Notes: generated from the sequence alone by a model not told the origin. Shown: positions 10,617-20,800, counted from the first letter of the stretch. The stretch: 42,525 nucleotides of DNA from Pseudomonas sp. BN102 (GCF_029871245.1 NZ_SSON01000037.1:1-42525); one strand, 5' to 3'. Program-made: numbers and translations.

Positions 10617-10650
10617 CGGACCCTGCGCGCCTCATTCGCCGGAAGGAAAA

Positions 10651-10675
10651 AAGGGCCGCTGAGTGCGGCCCTTTT
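10651..10675. terminator. bidirectional terminator between the GGCT gene and the MATE gene
   Basis: A 9-bp stem AAGGGCCGC/GCGGCCCTT with a 5-nt loop, followed by TT on the plus strand and by A/T-rich DNA on the other. It lies between two convergent genes and ends 2 bp from the MATE stop codon. Confidence 0.85.
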
Positions 10676-10677
10676 CA

Positions 10678-12060
10678 TTACCTCCGGATCCTTGCCCTGG
10701 AGCTGCGCGCCAGGCGCAAGCTGAGCAGCGCGGCAGCGCAGGTCAGGCCAACCACCAGCCCTTGCCAGAGCCCTTTGGGGCCGCTTGGCTCGCCCAGCCA
10801 ATCGGACAAACCGAGGGCGTAGCCAACCGGCAAGCCGATGCCCCAGTAGGCGAAGAGGGTGATGAGCATGGTTGCGCGGGTGTCCTGGTAACCACGCAGG
10901 GCGCCGGCTGCGGCGACCTGGATGGCATCGGAGAACTGGAATAGCGCCGAATAGACGATCAGCATGGCTGCCACCGCGATCACCTGCGGATCGGGCGAAT
11001 ACATCTTCGCGATCAGTTCGCGGCACAGCAGCATCAGGCTGGCGGACAGGCAGGCGTAGGCCAGCGCGGTAGCGATGCCGATGCCGGCGGCGAAGCGTGC
11101 TTCCCGTGGCTCGCCGCGGCCCAGAGCCTGGCCGACGCGTACTGTGACGGCCATGGCCAGGGCATAGGGAATCATGAAGATCAGGGCGCTGAAGTTCAGC
11201 GCGATCTGGTGCCCGGCCACCACGGTGGCCCCCAGTCCGCCGATCAGCAGGGCGATCACGGCGAAGATGCTCGATTCGGCGAATACCGCGATGCCGATGG
11301 GGCCGCCAATCGAAAGCAGGCGCTTGATCATCGGCCATTGCGGCTTGTCGAACCGGCCGAACAGCTGGCTCGACTTGTACGCCGGCGCGCGGGTCACCCA
11401 GCTAAACATGCCCAGCAGCATGAACCACATCACCAGGCCGCTGGCCCAGCCGCAACCCACGCCGCCCAAGGCGGGCATGCCCAGGTGGCCGTAGATCAGG
11501 ATGTAGTTGAGCGGAATGTTCAGCAGCAGGCCGCAGATGCCCAGCACCATGCTCGGCCGGGTGCGGCCCAGGCCATCGCTGAAGCAGCGCAGCACGTAGT
11601 AGAGGGCTACGGCCGGGAAGCCGAAGGCGATGCCGTGCAGGTAGCCCATGGCGGGGTCGATCAGGTCCGGGTCCACGCCCATCAGCTGCAGCACCGGGCG
11701 GGCGTTGAGCAGCAGCAGGGCGCCGCAGAGGCCTACCACCAGGGCGAGCCAGAGCGCCTGACGTACCAGCGGGCCGATCTCGTCCTGTTTGCCGGCACCG
11801 AAGCGCTCGGCCACCTTGGCGGTGGTGGCCAGGAGGATGCCGGTCATCAACAGGAACACCGGAATCCAGATGGAGTTGCCCAGGGCTACGGCAGCCAGGT
11901 CGCGGGGGCTGACGCGGCCGGCCATCACCGCATCGACGAAGCCCATGGCGGAGTTGGAAAGCTGGGCGATCATGATCGGTGCGGCCAGCTTGAGCAGCGC
12001 GCGCAATTCGGTGCTGGCGCGGCTGAAACGGGTTTGAGCGGGGTTCAGTGATAGATCCAT
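10678..12060 (-). CDS. norM: MATE-family multidrug/cation antiporter
   Basis: An inner-membrane exporter of 460 residues with 12 predicted membrane segments in two halves. Family marks include KLAAPIMIAQLSNSAMGFVDAVMAGRVS at the N-terminus, the GNSIWIPVFLLMTG segment, and LRCFSDGLGRTRPSM between the halves. This is the NorM/PmpM group, which exports cationic drugs such as fluoroquinolones or benzalkonium in exchange for H+ or Na+. The gene lies upstream of and divergent from pdxB. pmpM is also near pdxB in P. aeruginosa as I recall, so this may be the pmpM orthologue. Substrate and coupling ion cannot be read from sequence. Confidence 0.92.
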   Translation of the reverse strand: MDLSLNPAQTRFSRASTELRALLKLAAPIMIAQLSNSAMGFVDAVMAGRVSPRDLAAVALGNSIWIPVFLLMTGILLATTAKVAERFGAGKQDEIGPLVRQALWLALVVGLCGALLLLNARPVLQLMGVDPDLIDPAMGYLHGIAFGFPAVALYYVLRCFSDGLGRTRPSMVLGICGLLLNIPLNYILIYGHLGMPALGGVGCGWASGLVMWFMLLGMFSWVTRAPAYKSSQLFGRFDKPQWPMIKRLLSIGGPIGIAVFAESSIFAVIALLIGGLGATVVAGHQIALNFSALIFMIPYALAMAVTVRVGQALGRGEPREARFAAGIGIATALAYACLSASLMLLCRELIAKMYSPDPQVIAVAAMLIVYSALFQFSDAIQVAAAGALRGYQDTRATMLITLFAYWGIGLPVGYALGLSDWLGEPSGPKGLWQGLVVGLTCAAALLSLRLARSSRARIRR

Positions 12061-12131
12061 TTCAATCAGTCATCCACTGGGCATACCAGTGGCGTCCAGG
12101 CATTAGGTGGCAGGGAGTTGGATGCTGCCTG

Positions 12132-12150
12132 GTTGCGACGGGCTCGCAAC
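12132..12150. promoter_or_regulatory. 7-bp palindrome in the norM-pdxB intergenic region
   Basis: GTTGCGA-N5-TCGCAAC is an exact dyad 72 bp upstream of the norM start. Its form suits a dimeric regulator operator, but no regulator can be named. The rest of the 263-bp gap has a TAGAAT (12293-12298) that may be the pdxB -10. Confidence 0.35.
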
Positions 12151-12323
12151 GTTGCACTATCCCAGCCTTTGCAGAAGAGGCTGCCGGCGGAACGGGACGT
12201 GGAGGCTGAGGGACGGCTAGTCTACGCCCTGACGTATTGGTCAGGAAAGGGGGCGGACGGGCAGCATTAGCGCGCCAAGCGGGCCGATTGCGTAGAATAG
12301 CGGTCTCTCTGCCGGAGCCTGCC

Positions 12324-13466
12324 ATGCGAATAGTTGCCGACGAAAACATACCCCTGGTCGATGCCTTCTTCGGCGGCCTGGGCGAAATCCGCCGCCTGCC
12401 CGGCCGCGCCATCGATGCCGCTGCACTAGCGGACGCCGACCTCCTGCTGGTGCGTTCGGTGACCCGCGTCGACCGTGCCCTGCTGGCCGGCAGCCCGGTG
12501 CGTTTCGTCGGCACCTGCACCATAGGCACCGACCACCTTGATCTCGACTACTTCAGCGAGGCCGGCATCGCCTGGTCCAGTGCGCCCGGCTGCAACGCCC
12601 GCGGCGTGGTCGACTACGTGCTCGGCAGCCTGCTGGTGCTGGCCGAGGACGCGGGCGTCGACCTCGCTTCGCGCACCTATGGCGTGGTGGGTGCCGGCCA
12701 GGTCGGCGGGCGCCTGGTGGAAATGCTGCACGGCCTCGGCTGGCGCGTGCTGGTCTGTGACCCGCCGCGCCAGGCTGCCGAGGGCGGCGACTACGTCGAT
12801 CTGGAAACCATCCTCCGCGAATGCGATGCCATCAGCCTGCATACCCCGCTGAGCGCCAGCGGCGCGCACCCGACCCGCCACCTGCTGGATGCCGGGCGCC
12901 TTGAGCGCTTGCGCCCTGGTGCCTGGCTGATCAATGCCAGCCGTGGTGCGGTGGTGGACAACCAGGCCCTGCGCGACGTGCTGGCCCGCCGTGGCGAACT
13001 GCGCGCGGTGCTGGATGTCTGGGAAGGCGAGCCCCAGGCGGACGTGGAACTGGCGCGCCTGTGCCGGATCGCCACTCCGCATATCGCCGGTTACAGCCTG
13101 GACGGCAAGTTGCGTGGCACGGCGCAGATCTACCAGGCCTGGTGCCGGTTCAGTGGAGAGGCCGAAAGCGTCCGGCTCGACGAGCAGTTGCCGGCGCCCT
13201 GGCTGGGCGAGCTGGCCCTGGATGCCGCTTGCGACCCCAACTGGGCCCTGGCCACCCTGTGCCGGGCGGTCTACGACCCGCGCCGCGACGATGCGGATTT
13301 CCGCCGCAGCCTGGTTGGTGACGAGGTCCAGCGCCGCGCCGCCTTCGATGCCCTGCGCAAGCACTATCCGGTGCGGCGCGAGATCGACGGGCTGCGGGTG
13401 CGCCTGGCGGGGGATGCGCCGAGGCTGGCGGAAATGGTCCGGGCGTTGGGGGCGGAACTGGTGTAG
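12324..13466 (+). CDS. pdxB: 4-phosphoerythronate dehydrogenase
   Basis: Oxidises 4-phospho-D-erythronate to 2-oxo-3-hydroxy-4-phosphobutanoate in de novo pyridoxal phosphate synthesis. It is a cytosolic member of the D-2-hydroxyacid dehydrogenase family. The protein has 380 residues, like the P. aeruginosa enzyme. It begins [16 protein letters not shown], shows the NAD fold [15 protein letters not shown] near residues 115-130, catalytic Arg in [10 protein letters not shown], and the His of [16 protein letters not shown]. The C-terminal domain (about 290-380) is the PdxB dimerisation domain. The frame opens further upstream, but ATG 12324 with GGAG at -9 matches the family N-terminus. Confidence 0.96.
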   Translation: MRIVADENIPLVDAFFGGLGEIRRLPGRAIDAAALADADLLLVRSVTRVDRALLAGSPVRFVGTCTIGTDHLDLDYFSEAGIAWSSAPGCNARGVVDYVLGSLLVLAEDAGVDLASRTYGVVGAGQVGGRLVEMLHGLGWRVLVCDPPRQAAEGGDYVDLETILRECDAISLHTPLSASGAHPTRHLLDAGRLERLRPGAWLINASRGAVVDNQALRDVLARRGELRAVLDVWEGEPQADVELARLCRIATPHIAGYSLDGKLRGTAQIYQAWCRFSGEAESVRLDEQLPAPWLGELALDAACDPNWALATLCRAVYDPRRDDADFRRSLVGDEVQRRAAFDALRKHYPVRREIDGLRVRLAGDAPRLAEMVRALGAELV

Positions 13467-13499
13467 GAAGCGGCCCGGGATTGCCCCGGGCCACAGGGG

Positions 13500-13676
13500 T
13501 CAAGCCTGTTTCAGTTCGGGTGCCAGCTGCTTGTGCAGTTCCTGGCAGGCGCGCTGGATCATGGTTTCGGTGATCGGAATCTCACGGCCCTGGGCGTCGA
13601 TGATGGCGCCGCCTACGGGGCGACGCTGCTGCAGCGGGACCACGCGGCGATCGGAAGTGCTGTCGTGCAAGCTCAT
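13500..13676 (-). CDS. 58-residue small protein, PA1571-like
   Basis: ATG at 13676 with AGAGGAGA about 8 nt upstream opens a 58-codon frame. It begins MSLHDSTSDRRVVPLQQRRP and ends ELHKQLAPELKQA. It is soluble, basic in the first half, and probably helical in the second half (ITETMIQRACQELHKQL). It resembles the PA1571 family of short Pseudomonas proteins, which adjoins the ATP-NAD kinase-like gene PA1572 in P. aeruginosa; here the two are also adjacent and divergent. The function is unknown. The longer reverse frame that contains it upstream is only the shadow of the kinase-like gene. Confidence 0.8.
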   Translation of the reverse strand: MSLHDSTSDRRVVPLQQRRPVGGAIIDAQGREIPITETMIQRACQELHKQLAPELKQA

Positions 13677-13868
13677 GGCCTGTCTCCTCTTCAGGTAATG
13701 CGCGCAGTCTAGGTACGGTAGATGAACACGCAGTGACAGTTGGCGCCGGCAATGCGCCGGAAAAACGAAAGACCAGGAAACGCCAGCAGCGAATGTGCCA
13801 ACTGCGAGCCTCCTGGTCCTGGTGGATGGACCCCCTGCACGGGGTGCGAGTTCAGTACGAGGTTTAGC

Positions 13869-14996
13869 ATGTCCATGTTCCATATGGGTCTGATTATCAA
13901 CCCTCTGGCCGGTCTGGGTGGCCCGGCGGCACTCAAGGGCAGCGACGGGGTCGCCGCAGAGGCGCTTGCCAGAGGCGCCGAGCCCAGGGCGACGATGCGC
14001 ACGCGCCTGGCCCTGGAGTGCCTGTTGCCGCTCGTCGGGCGTATCCAGTTCCTCACCTTCCCCGGCTCCATGGGGGCCGACCTGTTGGCGGAGATGGGCT
14101 TTGCGCACCGGGTACTGGGCCATCTCGATGGGCCGCAGACCCGGGCTGAGGATACCCGCCATGCGGTCGAGGCCCTGCAGGAGGCTGGCGTGGCGCTGAT
14201 TCTCTTCGCTGGCGGCGACGGTACGGCGCGGGATGTCAGCGCCGTGGTGCGCGAGGGCCAGCCGGTGCTGGGCATTCCCGCCGGGGTGAAGATCCATTCG
14301 GGGGTCTATGCCATCAGCCCGCGCGCCGCCGGGGAACTGGCGCGGCGGCTGGTGGAGGGAGGGCTGGTGCGCCTGGCCAGTGGTGAGGTACGTGACCTGG
14401 ACGAGTCCGCCCTGCGCGATGGCAAGGTGGCTGCACGCTGGTACGGCGAGCTGACGGTGCCTGAGGAAGGCCATTTCATGCAGAACGTGAAGCAGGGCGG
14501 CATGGAGTCCGAGGAGCTGGTGCTGGTGGAGCTGGCCGACTGGCTGGCCGACAGCTGGGAGGAGGGCGTGCGCTACGTCTTCGGTCCCGGCTCGACCCTG
14601 CACGGCCTGGCCGCGAACCTGGGGCTGGAAACCTCCCTGCTGGGAGTGGACGTGATCGAGGACTGCCAGGTGCTGGCGCGGGATGTCACCGAGGCGCAGC
14701 TCTTCGAACTGGTGGACGGTCATCCGACGCGGCTGCTGGTCACCGCCATCGGGGGACAGGGCCATATCATCGGTCGCGGCAATCAGCAGATCAGCCCGCG
14801 CGTGCTGCGCGCCATAGGCCTGGAGCATCTGAGAGTGGTGGCCACCAAGCGCAAGCTCGGTACCCTGGCAGGCCGACCCCTGCTGGTGGACAGCGGCGAT
14901 CCCGCCCTGGACGAGGCCTTTCCCGATGCCGTACGGGTCTGGGCCGGCTACAAGGAAGAACTGCTATATCCCGTGGGGTGGGGCGATGCGCACTGA
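13869..14996 (+). CDS. ATP-NAD kinase-like protein
   Basis: A 375-residue cytosolic protein. The diagnostic motif FAGGDGTARDVS (113-124) is the GGDG nucleotide-binding loop shared by NAD and lipid kinases, preceded by the family start MGLIINPLAGLGG. Later GIPAGVKIHSGVYA and TAIGGQGHIIGRGNQQISP are typical of the ATP-NAD kinase-like group, which differs from the housekeeping NadK. The start at 13869 has GAGG about 7 nt upstream; Met codons at 13875 and 13884 are alternatives. Whether it phosphorylates NAD, NADH or another substrate is open. It is divergent from the 58-residue gene. Confidence 0.85.
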   Translation: MSMFHMGLIINPLAGLGGPAALKGSDGVAAEALARGAEPRATMRTRLALECLLPLVGRIQFLTFPGSMGADLLAEMGFAHRVLGHLDGPQTRAEDTRHAVEALQEAGVALILFAGGDGTARDVSAVVREGQPVLGIPAGVKIHSGVYAISPRAAGELARRLVEGGLVRLASGEVRDLDESALRDGKVAARWYGELTVPEEGHFMQNVKQGGMESEELVLVELADWLADSWEEGVRYVFGPGSTLHGLAANLGLETSLLGVDVIEDCQVLARDVTEAQLFELVDGHPTRLLVTAIGGQGHIIGRGNQQISPRVLRAIGLEHLRVVATKRKLGTLAGRPLLVDSGDPALDEAFPDAVRVWAGYKEELLYPVGWGDAH

Positions 14997-15076
14997 CGCA
15001 GGGGCCGCGTCTCACTGAGGCAAGGGCGGATCGGCTACTATCGGCGTCACCTTCCCGTGGATGCAGGAGCATCGCG

Positions 15077-15517
15077 ATGGATGCCGATCAGTACCCGCCC
15101 CATATCCGGCCCGGCGAGCGTGTCGTGCTCTTCGACGGTGTGTGCAAACTCTGCAACGTCTGGGCGAAGTTCCTGATCCGCCATGATCGGGAGCGGGTCT
15201 TCAAGCTGGCCTCTGTGCAGTCCCCGGAAGGCCAGGCGATCCTGCGCTGGTTCGGCATGCCCACCGATAGCTACGCCACCATGCTCTATGTCGAGGGTCG
15301 CGAGCTGGTCATTCGATCCGAAGCCATAGTGCGTATCGTCCGGCAGCTGCCGTCACCCTGGCCGCTGCTGGGGCTGTTTCGCTTCCTCCCCCTGGGCCTG
15401 CGGGACTGGTGTTACGACCGCATCGCCCTGAACCGCTACCGCATTTTCGGCCGGTACGAGGTCTGCCTGCTGCCGTCGCCCGACCATGAGGGGCGCTTTC
15501 TGCATGCCGACCGCTGA
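15077..15517 (+). CDS. DCC-family thiol-disulfide oxidoreductase-like protein (DUF393)
   Basis: A 146-residue protein named for its motif DGVCKLCN (Asp20, Cys23, Cys26), a thioredoxin-fold-like active site. RFLPLGLRDWCYDRIALNRYRIFG in the C-terminal half is the other conserved block. There is no signal peptide. The start ATG 15077 has AGGAG at about -9; the frame opens earlier but lacks a matching site. It overlaps the following membrane-protein gene by 14 bp. The family reaction is unproven. Confidence 0.88.
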   Translation: MDADQYPPHIRPGERVVLFDGVCKLCNVWAKFLIRHDRERVFKLASVQSPEGQAILRWFGMPTDSYATMLYVEGRELVIRSEAIVRIVRQLPSPWPLLGLFRFLPLGLRDWCYDRIALNRYRIFGRYEVCLLPSPDHEGRFLHADR

Positions 15518-15926
15518 ATCGTATCGTTTCGCCACCCTGGCCCGTTGGGGGTTGGCGCTGCTGTTCCTCTACCACGGCCTGGTGCCCAAGCTGCTCTGGC
15601 TGAGTGCAGATGAAAAACTGATGATCGCCGCCCACGGCTTTTCCCGGGTGGAGCTGGTGGCGTCCCTCGCCGGCCTTGCGGAGATCGCCCTGGCCCTGTT
15701 GCTGTTGGGGGTGCGCAGGCGGCGCTGGCCGCTGGCTCTGGCGGCGGTTCTGCTGACCGGGCTGCTGCTGGATGTCGCCCTGTTCGCCCCAGGCCTGCTG
15801 ATCGAGGCTTTCAACCCGTTGTCCACCAACCTGTTGGCGCTCTGCCTGTGCCTGGTGGGTTGGTGGGCGGAAGCGCCGGACACTGCCGATCAGGGCGGTG
15901 TGCAACCCCTTGGGCAAACCGACTGA
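15504..15926 (+). CDS. DoxX-like four-helix membrane protein
   Basis: A 140-residue inner-membrane protein with four hydrophobic segments: LARWGLALLFLYHGLVPKLL; VASLAGLAEIALALLLLGV; LALAAVLLTGLLLDVALF; and NLLALCLCLVGWWAE. The first helix with YHGLVPK is a DoxX-like signature. It overlaps the DCC gene by 14 bp and ends 8 bp before the ABC exporter gene, so all three are probably one transcript. ATG 15486 in the same frame is an alternative start. DCC and DoxX-like proteins often neighbour each other and may form a membrane redox pair (inference). Confidence 0.75.
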   Translation: MPTAESYRFATLARWGLALLFLYHGLVPKLLWLSADEKLMIAAHGFSRVELVASLAGLAEIALALLLLGVRRRRWPLALAAVLLTGLLLDVALFAPGLLIEAFNPLSTNLLALCLCLVGWWAEAPDTADQGGVQPLGQTD

Positions 15927-15934
15927 GTCCTTCG

Positions 15935-17716
15935 ATGGCATCCTTACTTTCCGCACGGCAGCGCAATGCGCTGCGCATGGCTGGCCGCTTCGTCTCGCCC
16001 TATCGTTGGCGGGTGCTCGGTGCCTTGCTGGCATTGTTGTTCACCGCCGGAATTACCCTGTCCATGGGGCAGGGCATTCGCCTGCTGGTGGACCAGGGGC
16101 TGACGACCCAGTCCCAGGCGGCGCTGCAACAGACGATCATGCTGTTCTTCGCACTGGTGCTGGCCCTGGCAGTCGGCACCTTCACCCGTTTCTACCTGGT
16201 GTCCTGGATTGGCGAGCGCTTTGTCGCGGATATCCGCAAGCGCGTGTTCGACCATCTCGTCCAGCTGCACCCCGGCTTCTACGAGAGCAACCGCGCCTCG
16301 GAAATCCAGTCGCGGCTGACCGCCGACACCACCCTGCTGCAATCGGTGATCGGCTCATCCCTGTCCATGGCGCTGCGCAATGGCATCATGCTGGTCGGCG
16401 GCATCGTCCTGTTGTTCATCACCAATCCCAAGCTCACCGGCATCGTGCTGCTGGCGCTGCCACTGGTGCTGGCGCCCATCCTGGTTTTCGGCCGCCGCGT
16501 CCGGCGCCTGTCGCGGCAGAGCCAGGACCGCATCGCCGATGTCGGCAGCTACGTGGGCGAGACCCTGGGGCAGATCAAGACGGTGCAGGCCTACAACCAC
16601 CAGGCACAGGATCGCCAGCGCTTCGCCCGTACGGTGGAAGGGGCCTTCGATACCGCGCGGCTGCGCATCGCCCAGCGCGCCTGGCTGATCACGCTGGTCA
16701 TCGTGCTGGTGCTCGGCGCGGTAGGGGTGATGCTCTGGGTCGGCGGCACGGACGTGATAGCCGGGCGCATCTCGCCCGGCGACCTGGCGGCCTTCGTCTT
16801 CTACAGCCTGATAGTCGGCGCCGCATTCGGTGCCGTCAGCGAAGTCATCGGTGAACTGCAGAGCGCCGCCGGTGCGGCGGAGCGCATTGCCGAGCTGCTC
16901 CAGGCGCGAAACGCCATCGTCGCACCGGCAAGAGGGGGTGCGCTGCTGCCACCACGGGTCAGTGGCCGCATCGAGCTGCACGATGTGCGCTTCGCCTATC
17001 CCAACCGCCCCCAGGTCAATGCCCTGGACGGTGTCAGCCTGGATATACGTCCCGGCGAGACCCTGGCCCTGGTGGGGCCTTCCGGGGCCGGCAAGTCGAC
17101 GGTGTTCGAGCTGCTGCTGCGCTTCTTCGACCCGCAGGAGGGCACCATCCTGGTGGAAGGTACGGAGCTGAAACAGCTCGACCCCGCCGACCTGCGCCGT
17201 TGCTTCGCCCTGGTGTCGCAGAATCCGGCGCTGTTCTTCGGCAGTGTCGAGGACAACATCCGCTACGGCCGCCCCGAGGCCAGCGATGCCGAGGTGGAGG
17301 CGGCGGCTCGCGCGGCCCACGCCCACGAATTCATCACCCGCTTGCCCCAGGGTTACCAGACCCACCTGGGGGAGGGCGGTATCGGCCTGTCCGGCGGCCA
17401 GCGGCAGCGACTGGCCATCGCCCGCGCGCTGCTGGTCGATGCGCCCATCCTGCTGCTGGATGAAGCTACCAGCGCCCTGGACGCCGAAAGCGAACACCTG
17501 ATCCAGCAGGCGCTGCCGACCCTGATGAGTGGCCGCACCACACTGGTGATCGCCCACCGCCTGGCCACGGTGCAGAACGCCGACCGCATCGCGGTGATGG
17601 AGCGGGGAAAGGTGGTGGCCATCGGGCGTCACGGGCAGCTGGTGGCCAGCAACCCGCTCTATGCGCGGCTGGCGGAGTTGCAATTCGGGACCCGGGACGA
17701 AACTGAGCTGGAGTAG
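15935..17716 (+). CDS. ABC exporter, fused permease and ATPase, MsbA-like
   Basis: A 593-residue half-transporter expected to work as a homodimer in the inner membrane. The membrane domain (about 1-320) has six segments. The ATPase domain has Walker A GPSGAGKST (381-389), Q-loop LVSQNP (427-431), signature LSGGQ (485-489), Walker B ILLLDE with catalytic Glu510, and H-loop IAHRLATV. It resembles the family of bacterial MsbA/multidrug exporters but is not the lipid A msbA next to lpxK. The start ATG 15935 is 8 bp after the DoxX-like stop; the longer frame from 15848 overlaps that gene and is rejected. The substrate is unknown. Confidence 0.92.
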   Translation: MASLLSARQRNALRMAGRFVSPYRWRVLGALLALLFTAGITLSMGQGIRLLVDQGLTTQSQAALQQTIMLFFALVLALAVGTFTRFYLVSWIGERFVADIRKRVFDHLVQLHPGFYESNRASEIQSRLTADTTLLQSVIGSSLSMALRNGIMLVGGIVLLFITNPKLTGIVLLALPLVLAPILVFGRRVRRLSRQSQDRIADVGSYVGETLGQIKTVQAYNHQAQDRQRFARTVEGAFDTARLRIAQRAWLITLVIVLVLGAVGVMLWVGGTDVIAGRISPGDLAAFVFYSLIVGAAFGAVSEVIGELQSAAGAAERIAELLQARNAIVAPARGGALLPPRVSGRIELHDVRFAYPNRPQVNALDGVSLDIRPGETLALVGPSGAGKSTVFELLLRFFDPQEGTILVEGTELKQLDPADLRRCFALVSQNPALFFGSVEDNIRYGRPEASDAEVEAAARAAHAHEFITRLPQGYQTHLGEGGIGLSGGQRQRLAIARALLVDAPILLLDEATSALDAESEHLIQQALPTLMSGRTTLVIAHRLATVQNADRIAVMERGKVVAIGRHGQLVASNPLYARLAELQFGTRDETELE

Positions 17717-17785
17717 CGTAACCGTGCCTCCGGGGTTGGAGGTGGGGCGCCGAGCCTGGGAAGTCCAACTCATCTCCATGCGCAA

Positions 17786-17812
17786 TAAAAAAAGGGATGC
17801 CAATGGCATCCC
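17786..17812 (-). terminator. bidirectional terminator between the ABC exporter and rne
   Basis: A perfect 8-bp stem GGGATGCC/GGCATCCC (17794-17801 and 17805-17812) with a 3-nt loop. On the minus strand it is followed by a run of T, which ends rne. On the plus strand TTTCTTC follows, which could end the ABC gene. Confidence 0.92.
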
Positions 17813-17833
17813 TTTCTTCATTCAGGCTTGGCT

Positions 17834-20800
17834 TCAGACGACCGGCTTGGTCTCGTCCTTGGCTTCGTCCTTTTCCTTTTCCTCTTCTTCGGCCTTGGGT
17901 TCGGCTTTCGCCGGAACCTCTTCCTCGGTCGCTACCGCCACTTGCTCCTGCTGTTCGGCCGGGGCTTCGACAGGTTGCTCCACTGCCTGCTCGACGGCCT
18001 CTACGGCCGGCTGCTCGGCAGCGACTTCCTCGGCCACGCCAGAGATGGCGTGCACGGCAGCGGAAACCGGCTCGGCGGCGACTACGGCTTCAACCGCATT
18101 GGCGGCAGCAGCTTCGGCTTCCTTGGCCAGGCGCTCGGCTTCGCGCTGACGGCGGCGAACTTCACGGGGGTCGTTGGCGGCGCGACCGGTGCTGGACAGG
18201 GCGGCGGCCGGGGCCTCGACCTGCGGAGCAGCGACTTCCGGAACATCCACCACCGGAGCGGGGGCGGGCTCTTCGGTCAGGACCGCAGCCGGAGCGGCTT
18301 CGATGAACTGAGGCGCCTCGACCACGGCCGGTGCTTCAACAGCTTCAACAGCTTCAACGACCGGCTCGGCGACCGGGGCAGCTTCCTCGACCGGGGCGAA
18401 GACAGCCTCGGCTTCAACCACCTGGGCTTCGACCTGGACGGGTTCCTGGCTGGTGGCTTCAGTAGCTTCACCGACCGTTTCGGCTGCGACCACGGCGGTA
18501 GCGGCTATTGCGGCGACCTGGGCGACATCGACAGGGGAGGCCTGCTCGACGCCTTCCTGGCCTTCCGCCAGTTCTTCGCCGCCGGCTTCACGCTGACGCT
18601 CACGGCGATTGCTGCGGCGGCGCTGGCCACGGGAGCGGCGACGCGGGCGTTCGCCATCGGCGCCTTCCTGATCGTCGTCCAGCAGCTCTTCGTTGTTCAG
18701 CAGTTCTTCGTCGACCGCTTCGGCCTGGGCCTGTTCGGCGCGCGGCTGGCGTTCCTCGCGGGGCTGACGCTCTTCACGCGGCTGGCGCTCTTCGCGGGCC
18801 GGACGCTCAGCGCGCTCGCCACGCTCGCGACGACCTTCCTGGCCTTCACGGGGTTCGCGCGGCTGGCGCTCTTCGCGCTGCGGGCGATCCTCGCGGACCT
18901 GGCGTTCCTCGCGAGGCTGACGCTCTTCACGGGGCTGGCGCTCTTCGCGCGGCTCGCGGGCCTGGCGCTCTTCACGCGGTTGACGCTCCTCGCGTGGCTG
19001 GCGCTCTTCGCGGGCCGGACGCTCGCGGCGGGCTTCCTGGCCTTCGCGGGCTTCGCGCGGCTGGCGCTCTTCACGCGGCTTGCGATCGTCATCACGACGG
19101 CCTTCACGACCCTCGCGGCCTTCGCGACCATCACGGCGACGGTTCTGCTGGCGGCCGGCGCGACGCTCTTCACCGCGCGGCTGGCGCTCGGTGGCGGGCG
19201 TCTCGGCTTCGACCTTGGGCTCTTCCTTGCCGGCGAACAGGCCTACCAGGGATTTCACCAGGCCCTTGAACAGACTGGGTTCCGGGGTTGGCGCCGGCGG
19301 GGCCAGCGGGGCGGCAGCAATCGGCGCCGGAGCGGGGCGCTCGGGGGAAACGGTCTTCACCGCGGCTTCCTGGCGAACCAGAGTGCGGGTGGAGCTGGCC
19401 GGCTGGGCTTCTTCGACCTCGGCCGGGGTCATCTCGTAGCTGGACTGGCCGGTCAGCACTTCAGGGCTGTCGTCGCGCAGGCGCTGGACTTCGAAGTGCG
19501 GGGTCTCGAGGTGGTCGTTCGGCAGGATGACGATGCGCGAACGGCTACGCAGCTCAATCTTGGTGATGCTGTTGCGCTTCTCGTTGAGCAGGAAGGCGGC
19601 AACCGGGATCGGCACCTGGGCGCGGACTTCGGCGGTGCGGTCCTTGAGGGCTTCTTCCTCGATCAGGCGCAGGATGGCCAGGGATAGCGACTCAACGTCA
19701 CGGATGATGCCTTGGCCGTCGCAGCGAGGGCAGACGATGCCGCTGGTCTCGCCCAGGGACGGACGCAGGCGCTGGCGGGACATTTCCAGCAGGCCGAAGC
19801 GGGAGATACGACCGATCTGCACGCGGGCGCGGTCGGCTTCCAGGGCTTCGCGGACTTTCTCTTCCACGGCGCGCTGGTTCTTGGCCGGGGTCATGTCGAT
19901 GAAGTCGATGACGATCAGGCCGCCGATGTCACGCAGGCGCAGCTGGCGGGCGATTTCCTCGGCCGCTTCCAGGTTGGTCTGCAGGGCGGTTTCCTCGATG
20001 TCGCCGCCTTTGGTCGCACGGGCCGAGTTGATGTCGATGGACACCAGGGCTTCGGTCGGGTCGATGACGATGGAACCGCCGGACGGCAGCTTCACTTCGC
20101 GCTGGAAGGCGGTTTCGATCTGGCTTTCGATCTGGAAGCGATTGAACAGCGGAACGCTGTCCTGGTAGAGCTTGATCTTGCTCTGGTACTGCGGCATCAC
20201 CTGGCGGATGAAGCTGAGGGCTTCCTCGTGGGCTTCGACGCTGTCGACCAGCACTTCGCCGATGTCCTGGCGCAGGTAGTCACGGATGGCGCGGATGATG
20301 ACGTTGCTTTCCTGATAGATCAGGAAAGGGGCGCCGCGTTCACCGGAAGCTTCCTTGATGGCGCTCCAGAGTTGCAGCAGGTAGTCCAGGTCCCATTGCA
20401 GCTCCTCGCTGGAGCGGCCGAGGCCGGCGGTGCGGACGATCAGGCCCATGTCGGCCGGAGCGTTGAGGCCGTTCAGCGCTTCGCGCAGTTCGTTGCGCTC
20501 TTCGCCTTCGATGCGACGGGAGATACCACCGGCGCGGGGGTTGTTCGGCATCAGCACCAGGTAGCGGCCGGCGAGGCTGATGAAGGTGGTCAGGGCTGCG
20601 CCCTTGTTGCCGCGCTCTTCTTTCTCGACCTGGACGATGACTTCCTGGCCTTCGCTGAGCACTTCCTTGATGTTGATGCGGCCTTCGGGAGACTTCTTGA
20701 AGTACTCGCGGGAAATTTCTTTCAGCGGCAGGAAGCCGTGGCGCTCGGCGCCGAAGTCGACGAAGGCGGCTTCGAGGCTGGGCTCGATACGAGTGATCCG

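Noticed and set aside
17828-19687. A 619-codon open frame opposite rne, rich in Leu/Phe/Ala
   Set aside because: It mirrors the low-complexity Arg/Glu and Ala/Val/Glu coding of RNase E. It has no credible ribosome binding site or family resemblance, and the rne frame has clear domains.
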